Shown: piece after piece, positions 57,812 through 64,000 of the stretch
Layout of the letters: each line of letters opens with the position of its first letter
How positions within the stretch are numbered: position 1 is the first letter of the stretch
Origin: CAWAMD01 sp963783045
Lineage (GTDB): Bacteria > Actinomycetota > Nitriliruptoria > Nitriliruptorales > Nitriliruptoraceae
Reading direction: 5' to 3'
DNA length: 64,000 nt
NCBI GenBank assembly: GCA_963783045.1
Contig: CAWAMD010000005.1
Coordinates: 744,001-808,000, forward strand
The notes under the pieces: model-generated
What the model saw: only the letters and a program-made list of their open reading frames with translations
Databases searched by the model: none
Told to the model about the DNA's origin: nothing
Translations under genes and position numbers: made by a program

Positions 57812-59040
57812 GCCCCCTCCTCCGCGACCTCGACGCCGACCTTCCAGCCGGCGACACGGACGACCTCGTCGACGTCCTTGTCCCCGCGCCCCGACACGGT
57901 CAGCACGACGCTGGCCCCTTCCCCGAGCGTCTCGCGGCCGTGACGCAGCAGCCAGCCGATCGCGTGGGCCGGCTCGAGCGCCGGGATGATCCCCTCGAGC
58001 TCCGACAGGCGACGGAAGCCGTCGAGGGCCTCCTCGTCGCTCGCCGCCACGTAGACGGCCCGACCCGAGTCGGCGAGCATGGCGTGCTCGGGCCCGACAC
58101 CCGGGTAGTCGAGACCGGCGGACACGCTGTGGGCGGGCAGGACCTGTCCGTCGTCGTCGACGAGTGCCACCGAGCGGGCACCGTGCAGGACGGCCTCGCG
58201 CCCCTCCGTGATCGTCGCGGCCGTCCGGCCCGTGCCGAGGCCGGCCCCGGCGGCCTCGACGCCGATCAGCCGTACCGCCGGGTCGTCGATGTACTCGGCG
58301 AAGGACCCGATGGCGTTCGAGCCGCCGCCGACGCAGGCGACGACCGCGTCGGGCAGCGCCGCCGGGTCGCCGACGTGCTCGGCGTACTGCTGCTTCGACT
58401 CGATCGAGATGATGCGCTGCAGCTCGCGGACGATCGTGGGAAACGGATGCGGCCCCATCGCCGATCCGATGAGGTAGTGGGTCGTCGCGACGTTGGTGAC
58501 CCAGTCGCGCATCGCCTCGTTGATCGCGTCCTTGAGCGTGCGGGTCCCGGACTCGACGGGGACGACCTCGGCGCCGAGCAGCTGCATCCGCACGACGTTG
58601 AGCCGCTGACGCCGACAGTCCTCGGCGCCCATGTAGACGGTGCAGTCCAGTCCGAACAGCGCGGCGGCCGTCGCGGTGGCGACGCCGTGCTGGCCGGCAC
58701 CGGTCTCGGCGATCAGCCGCGGCTTGCCCATCCGCCGGGCGAGCAGCGCCTGCCCGACCACGTTGTTGAGCTTGTGGCTGCCGGTGTGGGCGAGGTCCTC
58801 GCGCTTGCAGTAGATGGTCAGCCCGGCCTCGGCCGACAGGCGCTCGGCGAGGTAGAGGGGGGTCGGGCGGCCGCCGTAGTCGCGACGGAGCCGGTCGAGC
58901 TCCTCGGTGAAGGCCGGGTCGGCGCACGCGTCGGTCCAGGCCTGCTCGAGCTCCGCCAGCGCGCCTGAGAGCGCCTCGGGGACGTACTGCCCACCGAAGC
59001 GGCCGAAGTAGCCGGGGCGGGGGGTCGGGTTCGCGGTCAT
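57808..59040 (-). CDS. trpB: Tryptophan synthase beta subunit
   Basis: A 410-residue PLP enzyme that joins indole and serine to tryptophan. It starts YFGRFGGQYVPEAL. The PLP Lys is in LAHTGSHKLNN, the catalytic Glu is in LIAETGAGQHGVAT, the phosphate cup is in VVACVGGGSNAIG, and SAGLDYPGVGPEH and PALEPAHAIGW are diagnostic of TrpB1. It overlaps trpC upstream and trpA downstream by four bases each. Confidence 0.97.
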   Translation of the reverse strand: MTANPTPRPGYFGRFGGQYVPEALSGALAELEQAWTDACADPAFTEELDRLRRDYGGRPTPLYLAERLSAEAGLTIYCKREDLAHTGSHKLNNVVGQALLARRMGKPRLIAETGAGQHGVATATAAALFGLDCTVYMGAEDCRRQRLNVVRMQLLGAEVVPVESGTRTLKDAINEAMRDWVTNVATTHYLIGSAMGPHPFPTIVRELQRIISIESKQQYAEHVGDPAALPDAVVACVGGGSNAIGSFAEYIDDPAVRLIGVEAAGAGLGTGRTAATITEGREAVLHGARSVALVDDDGQVLPAHSVSAGLDYPGVGPEHAMLADSGRAVYVAASDEEALDGFRRLSELEGIIPALEPAHAIGWLLRHGRETLGEGASVVLTVSGRGDKDVDEVVRVAGWKVGVEVAEEGA

Positions 59041-59843
59041 GCGGTGCCCTTCGTGGTGGCGGGGTGGCCCGCGGCGACGAGCGCGGCGACGGCTGCCTGG
59101 GGATCGGGCGCGGTCACGAGCGACTCCCCCACCAGCACGGCGTCGGCGCCCTGGGCGGCCGCCGCCCGGACGTCGTCGGCGTCGCGGATGCCGGACTCGG
59201 CGACCGCGAGGGTGCCAGCCGGCAGCGCCGGCCGCAGCCGTGCGAACGCGTCACGGTGCACCTCGAAGGTACGCAGGTCGCGGGCGTTGACCCCGACGAC
59301 CCGCGCACCGATGCGCACGGCACGGGCGAGCTCGGCCTCGTCGTGGATCTCCACGAGCGTGTCGATCCCGGCGGCACGGGCCTCCTCGACGAGGGCCGCG
59401 AGGGTGTCGTCGTCGAGCGCGGCGACGATGAGCAGGACGGCGGCCGCCCCTGCCGCCCGTGCCTCGATCACCTGGTAGGGGTCGACGACGAAGTCCTTGC
59501 GCAGTGCCGGCACGCCGAGGCGCGCGACCGCCGCGAGGTCGTCGAGGCTGCCCTTGAACCGGGTGGGCTCGGTGAGCACGGAGACGGCGGCGGCACCGCC
59601 GTCCCGGTAGGCGCGCGCCTGCGCGGCGGCGTCGAGGCCAGGGGCAAGGTCGCCGCGCGACGGGGACGCCCGCTTGACCTCCGCGATGACGGCGACGCCG
59701 GCGCCGGCGAGGGCGTCCCGGAAGCTCGGCGGTGCCGGCGTCGCCAGCGCGCGCTCGCGGAGGCGCTCGACGGGTTCCTCCCGGCGGGCACGGATGACCC
59801 GCTGCCGGGCGGCGTCGAGGAGGTCGTCGAGGTACGTCGTCAC
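59037..59843 (-). CDS. trpC: Indole-3-glycerol phosphate synthase
   Basis: A 268-residue TIM barrel. Catalytic Lys is in VIAEVKRASPSRG, RKDFVVDPYQV follows, and GVNARDLRTFEV and AESGIRDADDV carry the phosphate and catalytic Glu/Asn contacts. It closes carboxyphenylaminodeoxyribulose phosphate to indoleglycerol phosphate. GTG at 59843 is used; a second GTG two codons upstream is also in frame. TAGGAT at 59872-59877 is a plausible -10. It is the first gene of trpC-trpB-trpA-carboxypeptidase; trpD, trpF and trpG are not in the window. Confidence 0.95.
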   Translation of the reverse strand: MTTYLDDLLDAARQRVIRARREEPVERLRERALATPAPPSFRDALAGAGVAVIAEVKRASPSRGDLAPGLDAAAQARAYRDGGAAAVSVLTEPTRFKGSLDDLAAVARLGVPALRKDFVVDPYQVIEARAAGAAAVLLIVAALDDDTLAALVEEARAAGIDTLVEIHDEAELARAVRIGARVVGVNARDLRTFEVHRDAFARLRPALPAGTLAVAESGIRDADDVRAAAAQGADAVLVGESLVTAPDPQAAVAALVAAGHPATTKGTA

Positions 59844-59871
59844 CGTCACCTGCCGGGTCGCGTCGCGCCGC

Positions 59872-59877
59872 ATCCTA
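59872..59877 (-). promoter_or_regulatory. -10-like TAGGAT upstream of trpC
   Basis: TAGGAT on the minus strand lies 28 nt before the GTG. The same hexamer stands before hisI (62124-62129). No clear -35 and no Trp-rich leader peptide are seen. Confidence 0.35.
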
Positions 59878-60060
59878 CGGCCGCGGACCGGTGCCCTCCA
59901 CGTCGCAGGTCGCGCGCGTGGAACCGCCCAGGGTGGCGGCGCCTGGCCGGATGGGTGATGGCACCCCGGACGATCGTTCTGCCCGAGTTGTCCGTGCGGC
60001 CGTGCCGTGGCACGAGGTCGGCCGCGAAGATCCTTGGACCGTCTGAACAGGGAGGCAGGC

Positions 60061-60210
60061 ATGGGGAAGCGTTGGATCGCACTCTCGGACCTCTTCACCG
60101 AGATGGAGGAGCAGGAGACCGAGCGGATCTACGACCTCCACGAGCGGAGCCAGCATCCGGAGGTCGAGGAGCTGATGGTCCACGGTGAGGGGGTCGCCGA
60201 GCGGCCGTAG
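60061..60210 (+). CDS. 49-residue hypothetical protein inside the trp region
   Basis: A 49-residue acidic protein (MGKRWIALSDLFTEMEEQET at its start) with a likely single helix rich in Glu, and SQHPEVEELMVHGEG near the end. GGGAGG at -10 to -5 supports the ATG at 60061. It lies on the plus strand between divergent-facing trpC and the end of trpE, where a gene is not needed for spacing. The strong ribosome site and coding look suggest it is real. No known family is recognised. Confidence 0.5.
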   Translation: MGKRWIALSDLFTEMEEQETERIYDLHERSQHPEVEELMVHGEGVAERP

Positions 60211-60258
60211 GTGGCGCCGCGCGTGACGGCCGGACGCAGCGAGCGGTAGCGGGCACCG

Positions 60259-61743
60259 CTACGCCTCGCGGAGCCGTTCGGCCGCACGCACGGCGGCGAG
60301 GACGGCCCGCGCCTTGTTGCGGGTCTCCTCCTCCTCCGCCTGCGGCTTCGAGTCGGCGACGATCCCGGCGCCGGCCTGCACGTAGGCGACCTCGTCCTTC
60401 AGCACGACGGTGCGGATCGCGATGCAGGTGTCGAGGTTGCCGGAGAAGTCGATGTAGCCGACCGCCCCGGAGTACGGCCCGCGGCGGGTGGGCTCGAGCT
60501 CGTCGATGATCTCCATCGCCCGGACCTTCGGAGCCCCCGAGACGGTCCCCGCCGGGAAGACGGCGCGGAGCACGTCCACCGGTCCGAGACCCTCCCGGAG
60601 CGTGCCCGTCACGGAGCTGACGAGGTGCATGACGTGGGAGTAGTGCTCGATCCCCATCATCTCGTCGACGTGGACGGACCCGACCTCACAGACGCGGCCG
60701 AGGTCGTTGCGGCCCAGGTCCACGAGCATGACGTGCTCGGCGCGCTCCTTGGCGCTCGCCAGCAGCTCGCGCTCGAGCTCGCGGTCCTCCTGCGGTGTCT
60801 CGCCGCGCGGCTTCGTCCCCGCGATGGGCCACGTCTCGACGTGCCGCCCGTGGACCTGGACCAGTGCCTCCGGCGACGACCCGACGATCTGGAAGTCCTC
60901 GAAGTCGAACAGGAACAGGTACGGCGACGGGTTGATCACCCGCAGCACCCGGTACAGGTCGAAGGGGTCCGCCGCCGTCTCGAGCGCGAACCGCTGGCTG
61001 ACGACCGTCTGGAACGTGTCACCGGCCCGGATGTACGCCTTGACCCGCTCGACCATGGCCTCGTAGTCCTCGGGGGCCATGTTGGACGGGACACGTTCGA
61101 CGCGCTGGGGCGTAGGGGGGTCGACGGGGCGCGACGGGGTGGCGCTGGCCAGCCGCTCGAGGACCGCCTCGGTCGCCGCGACCGCCTCGTCGTACTGAGC
61201 CGCCGGGTCGTCACCGATGACGACGTTCGTCACGATCGTCATGGACTGCCGCAGGTGGTCGAGCCCGATGACGTGTCGCGGGAAGACCATGAGGACGTCG
61301 GGGAGGCCGAGGTCGTCCTCGCCGGTGGCCGGGATGTCCTCGATCTCGCGGATGGCGTCGTACCCGATGACACCGACGGCACCGCCATGCAGCGGCAGGT
61401 CGACCAGCTGCGGCGCGCGCAGGGCACGGGTCGCCTTGTCGAGCGCGTCGAGGGGGCCGGTGGCGTCGCGCGCGGCCGCCGGCGGCTCCCCGCGCCAGCG
61501 CACCTCGCCGTCACGCCCCTCGAGGACGAGGAACGGGTCGGTCCCCACGAACGAGTAGCGCCCCCACCGCTGGCCGTGCTCGGCGGACTCGAGCAGGAAG
61601 GTGGGCCCGGTCCCGGAGAGCTTCGCGTAGACCGACAGGGGCGTCTCGAGGTCGGCGAGGACCTCCCGCCAGACCGGGATGACGCCGTGGTCGCCCGCGA
61701 GCCGGAGGAACTCGTCGCGGGTCGGTCGGACGGCCGCCGTCAC
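60259..61743 (-). CDS. trpE: Anthranilate synthase component I
   Basis: A 494-residue chorismate-using enzyme. The N-terminal part (PLSVYAKLSGTGPTFLLES) holds the Trp feedback site. The C-terminal chorismate-binding domain has QRFALETAADPFDLYRVLR, ELLASAKERAEHVMLVDLGR, TVSGAPKVRAMEIIDELE and GAVGYIDFSGNLDTCIAIRT. With the glutaminase subunit TrpG it forms anthranilate, the first Trp step; trpG is not in the window. The GTG at 61743 overlaps the hisI stop by four bases, so trpE follows hisI as one unit, as often in actinobacteria. Confidence 0.96.
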   Translation of the reverse strand: MTAAVRPTRDEFLRLAGDHGVIPVWREVLADLETPLSVYAKLSGTGPTFLLESAEHGQRWGRYSFVGTDPFLVLEGRDGEVRWRGEPPAAARDATGPLDALDKATRALRAPQLVDLPLHGGAVGVIGYDAIREIEDIPATGEDDLGLPDVLMVFPRHVIGLDHLRQSMTIVTNVVIGDDPAAQYDEAVAATEAVLERLASATPSRPVDPPTPQRVERVPSNMAPEDYEAMVERVKAYIRAGDTFQTVVSQRFALETAADPFDLYRVLRVINPSPYLFLFDFEDFQIVGSSPEALVQVHGRHVETWPIAGTKPRGETPQEDRELERELLASAKERAEHVMLVDLGRNDLGRVCEVGSVHVDEMMGIEHYSHVMHLVSSVTGTLREGLGPVDVLRAVFPAGTVSGAPKVRAMEIIDELEPTRRGPYSGAVGYIDFSGNLDTCIAIRTVVLKDEVAYVQAGAGIVADSKPQAEEEETRNKARAVLAAVRAAERLREA

Positions 61744-62087
61744 GACACGTCGTCGAGCCGGCGGAAGAAGCAGGTGCGCTCGCCCGTGTGGCAGGCGACC
61801 TGGTCCTCGCCGATGTCGACCTTGACGACCAGCGTGTCGCCGTCGCAGTCGTACAGGATCTCCGTCACCGGCTGCGTGTTGCCGGAGGTCGCGCCCTTGT
61901 GCCACAGCTCCTGGCGCGATCGGGACCAGAACACCGTCTCACCCGTGTCGAGCGTCATGGACAGCGATTCGGGGCTCATCCACGCGACCATGAGGATCTC
62001 ACCGGTGTCGTGCTGCTGCACGACGGCCGGGATGAGGCCCTTGTCGTCGAACTTCAGCTCCGCGAGCTGCGTGTCGGTGAGCGGCAT
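61740..62087 (-). CDS. hisI: Phosphoribosyl-AMP cyclohydrolase
   Basis: A 115-residue enzyme of histidine synthesis that opens the adenine ring of phosphoribosyl-AMP. VAWMSPESLSMTLDTGE, WSRSRQELWHKGATSGNTQ, the zinc and Mg motif DCDGDTLVVKV, and ACHTGERTCFFR are all present. Only the HisI domain is here, with no fused HisE. It heads a hisI-trpE unit with a TAGGAT -10 candidate at 62124-62129. Confidence 0.96.
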   Translation of the reverse strand: MPLTDTQLAELKFDDKGLIPAVVQQHDTGEILMVAWMSPESLSMTLDTGETVFWSRSRQELWHKGATSGNTQPVTEILYDCDGDTLVVKVDIGEDQVACHTGERTCFFRRLDDVS

Positions 62088-62123
62088 CGTGCGTCTCGAG
62101 TGTCCGGGGTCCGTGGCGCGGGG

Positions 62124-62129
62124 ATCCTA
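62124..62129 (-). promoter_or_regulatory. -10-like TAGGAT upstream of hisI
   Basis: Same hexamer as before trpC; 36 nt before the ATG. A clear -35 is not seen. On the plus strand TACCAT (62166-62171) is a candidate -10 for the gene at 62208. Confidence 0.35.
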
Positions 62130-62207
62130 CCGGCCGAGCCCCCGCACTCCAGCGGGGAGGCGCTCTACCATTGCCTGCCACGGTCGGCGCGACGCGAGGA
62201 GGCAACC

Positions 62208-62759
62208 GTGACGAGTCCGCCGGGGTGGTACCCGGACCCGCGACGACGCCACGAGTACCGCTGGTGGGACGGCCTGCAGTGGACCGACCATGCCGCGTCG
62301 GGCGGCAGCAGGGTCACCGATCCGGTCGAGCTCCCGCCGCCGGTCGCCACCGCGCGCACGCACCAGGTGCCGCCGGCCGGCGCTGGTTGGCGGCCCCCGG
62401 CCGGATCGGCAGCGTCGGGCGAGGTGGCCCGGCCGCTCAACGGCAAGGCGGTCGCCTCGCTGGTGGTCGCGATCGCATCGCTGCCGACGCTGGTCTTCGC
62501 GGGCATGGGCGTCATCGGAGCGATCGCCGCGATCGTCCTCGGGATCATCGCCCACCGGGAGATCCGTCGTTCCCCGGACCAGACCGGTGACGGCCTGGCC
62601 ATCGGCGGGATCGTCATCGGCTCGCTCGTCCTCGTGCTCGCCGCGCTGTTCGTCGCCAGCCTGCTCGTCTGGTCGCGGGTCAGCACCACGACGATCACCC
62701 ACGACCTCCGGATCCAGCCGGGCTCCTTCGGTGCCGTGTCGGTGCCTCTGCCGTGGTGA
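62208..62759 (+). CDS. DUF2510/DUF4190 membrane protein
   Basis: A 183-residue protein. The first 30 residues contain the DUF2510 pattern PPGWYPDPRRRHEYRWWDG followed by QWTDH, which is common in actinobacterial membrane proteins. Residues 75-150 hold two membrane helices with the DUF4190 pattern GVIGAIAAIVLGIIAHREIRR and DGLAIGGIVIGSL. A short extracytoplasmic tail follows. Function is unknown. GAGGAGGC 5 nt upstream supports the GTG at 62208. The next gene overlaps its 3' end. Confidence 0.82.
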   Translation: MTSPPGWYPDPRRRHEYRWWDGLQWTDHAASGGSRVTDPVELPPPVATARTHQVPPAGAGWRPPAGSAASGEVARPLNGKAVASLVVAIASLPTLVFAGMGVIGAIAAIVLGIIAHREIRRSPDQTGDGLAIGGIVIGSLVLVLAALFVASLLVWSRVSTTTITHDLRIQPGSFGAVSVPLPW

Positions 62760-63232
62760 CCGGCGTGCCGTACGTGGCCGTGGTCGGTGCCGGCGAGGCG
62801 GACGAGCTCCAGCATGATCACGCCCGCCGTCTCGGCCGGGCGCTGGCGCAGGCGGGGGCGATCGTCGTGTGCGGCGGACTCGGCGGCGTGATGGAGGCGG
62901 CCTGCCAGGGAGCGTCGGAGGCGGGCGGCCTGACGCTCGGGATCCTGCCGGGCACGGACCGCGCAGCGGCGAACCCCTACGTCGACGTGGCGATCCCGAC
63001 CGGGCTCGGAGAGCTGCGCAACGGCCTGGTGGTGCGGACCGCGGACGCGGTCGTCGCGGTCGGCGGCGCGTTCGGGACCCTCTCGGAGATCGCACTGGCG
63101 ATCAAGACGGGGGTGCCGGTCGTCGGGCTCGGCACCTGGGACCTCGCACGGCCGGGTATCCGCCCCGCCAGCTCGCCGGAGGACGCAGCGGCACGGGCGC
63201 TCGCGCTCGTGGACGGGCCGGCCGGCCGATGA
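62753..63232 (+). CDS. TIGR00725-type nucleotide-binding protein (LOG-family relative)
   Basis: A 159-residue Rossmann-like protein. It has VAVVGAGEADELQHDHARRLG, then VVCGGLGGVMEAACQGASEAGG, and VAVGGAFGTLSEIALAIKTGVPVVG, matching the TIGR00725 family; the GGAFGTLSE segment replaces the PGGxGTxxE of cytokinin phosphoribohydrolases. It may act on a nucleotide; its reaction is not established. Two adjacent in-frame GTG codons (62753 and 62756) are possible starts; both overlap the upstream stop. Confidence 0.8.
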   Translation: MVTGVPYVAVVGAGEADELQHDHARRLGRALAQAGAIVVCGGLGGVMEAACQGASEAGGLTLGILPGTDRAAANPYVDVAIPTGLGELRNGLVVRTADAVVAVGGAFGTLSEIALAIKTGVPVVGLGTWDLARPGIRPASSPEDAAARALALVDGPAGR

Positions 63233-63702
63233 GCAACCCGGCGTCGTGCCCGGTCTGCGGTGAGGCGCAGGAGGTGACCTGGACCGGTGAGAGGACCGGC
63301 GCGGCCGGGGCGGCCACCGTGACGTTCGCCCGGATCCCGCTGCGGGCGTGCGCCTCCGGCCACGCACCCTCGGTGGCCGGCGACCTCGCGGGCGAGGTCA
63401 CCGACGCGTTGCAGTCGACGGCGCTGGTGGCCCGCCGGGGCCTGCCGTGGCGCGACGAGCGGTGCGCGAGCTGCGGCACGGGCCTGCACCTGCCTCCCCG
63501 ACAGACGCTGCGGTCCGTCCGCGTGGTGATCGAGGGCGTCGGTGAGGTCACGGCGACGTTCCGCCTCCCGATGATCCGCTGCCCGCGCTGCGCCCGTGAG
63601 CAGCTGCCACGAACGGTCGGCCGGCGCGACGTGCCGGCGGCGGTGGCGGACGCGCTCGGGCAGGCGACCGGCGCGGCGCCCCACCCGCGACCGGAACCCT
63701 GA
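63229..63702 (+). CDS. Multi-zinc-cluster hypothetical protein
   Basis: A 157-residue protein with three potential zinc sites: CPVCG (Cys 7/10) with CASGH (Cys41, His45), CASCG (79/82) and CPRC (118/121). The rest has beta strands (VRVVIEGVGEVTATFRLP). No known domain is recognised; a nucleic-acid or protein-binding role is possible. The ATG overlaps the upstream stop (ATGA), so it is coupled with the TIGR00725 gene. Confidence 0.72.
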   Translation: MSNPASCPVCGEAQEVTWTGERTGAAGAATVTFARIPLRACASGHAPSVAGDLAGEVTDALQSTALVARRGLPWRDERCASCGTGLHLPPRQTLRSVRVVIEGVGEVTATFRLPMIRCPRCAREQLPRTVGRRDVPAAVADALGQATGAAPHPRPEP

Positions 63703-64000
63703 CATCTCGCGGCTTTCGGGGATGGGCGGCCGTGGGCGGCGCCACGTCATCAGCCAGACGGACGCCCCCGGGGACAGCCGGGTCCCCGCAGGCCGTGCGG
63801 CGTCCCGGGGGGCGCCTCGCACCCTTCGGGTGTGGCGGGCGCCCCGTCGACCTCGTGGGGCGGCCCCTCCCCCAGCCGCGCCAGCCAGCGCGTTCGTGCA
63901 GGAGCTGGCTGCGCAGCTCTACCCGTCGGCCGACGCGGCGTCGTCCCGCCGAGGGTGCTGGCCAACGAGTTCCGGGGGGAGCGCCGGCGCCGGCGGCTGT
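63703..64000. other. Right-edge region without a supported gene
   Basis: No coding sequence with recognisable features is seen here. A hairpin-prone block at 63807-63845 (G-rich arm, ACCC-TTC-GGGT tip, C-rich arm) may terminate the upstream operon. A gene could enter from the right edge, but nothing supports a call. Confidence 0.4.

Noticed and set aside
59844..60060. trp attenuator or T-box upstream of trpC
   Set aside because: No Trp-codon leader peptide and no T-box core could be found.

Overview
The window is very GC-rich DNA with GTG and TTG starts, ATGA/GTGA translational coupling, lipobox lipoproteins, cell-wall-binding repeat 2 (CWB2) domains, an ANTAR-type PdtaR regulator and a hisI-trpE / trpC-trpB-trpA arrangement. 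Together these point to an actinobacterium. The CWB2 surface proteins and the general gene style suggest a deep branch such as Nitriliruptoria (Euzebya, Egibacter or Nitriliruptor relatives). That placement is inference, because no marker phylogeny could be run.

Layout. 1-3.4 kb: a contractile-injection-type sheath gene whose operon would run off the left edge, a frameshifted D-2-hydroxyacid dehydrogenase and an MBL-fold hydrolase. 3.4-11 kb: a CWB2-anchored 5'-nucleotidase, a small membrane protein, an ABC-2 exporter with one frameshifted permease, and a Clp-N/zinc-ribbon protein. 11-21 kb: uvrB, then a giant multidomain secreted protein of about 2,590 residues with near-identical internal repeats. 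21-27 kb: small secreted protein, lipoprotein, M1 peptidase, HAD hydrolase, coaE and rpsA. 27-34 kb: a short hypothetical gene, then a four-gene operon (GlpA-like oxidase, FAD oxidoreductase, DUF1667 protein, hydrolase-membrane fusion) and a flavodoxin-fold gene. 34-42 kb: polA, a CnoX-like thioredoxin, and a second giant surface protein ending in CWB2 repeats. 42-48 kb: polar amino-acid ABC transporter, membrane protein, apgM/pdtaR/coiled-coil operon, tRNA-Leu(CAA) and an HNH gene. 48-56 kb: DUF4015 glycosidase-like protein, polysaccharide deacetylase, a PQQ-type repeat protein and the proVWX betaine transporter. 56-64 kb: LD-carboxypeptidase coupled to trpABC, hisI-trpE, and three coupled small genes.

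How the genes work together. Much of the window concerns the cell surface: two giant beta-sandwich/PKD proteins, an anchored nucleotidase, a deacetylase, a DUF4015 protein, LdcA and several lipoproteins. The rest is housekeeping (uvrB, rpsA, polA, coaE, apgM, trp/his) plus uptake systems for amino acids and betaine.

Two features cut across the window. Five genes carry six frameshifts, and every one is +1 relative to the expected frame. Several sit at G runs or short duplications, so sequencing insertions are a serious alternative to real decay. A loose promoter style also recurs: -10 boxes of the form TAC-N-N-T or TAG-N-N-T, in two cases (uvrB and a lipoprotein) 6 nt before the start codon, implying leaderless mRNAs.
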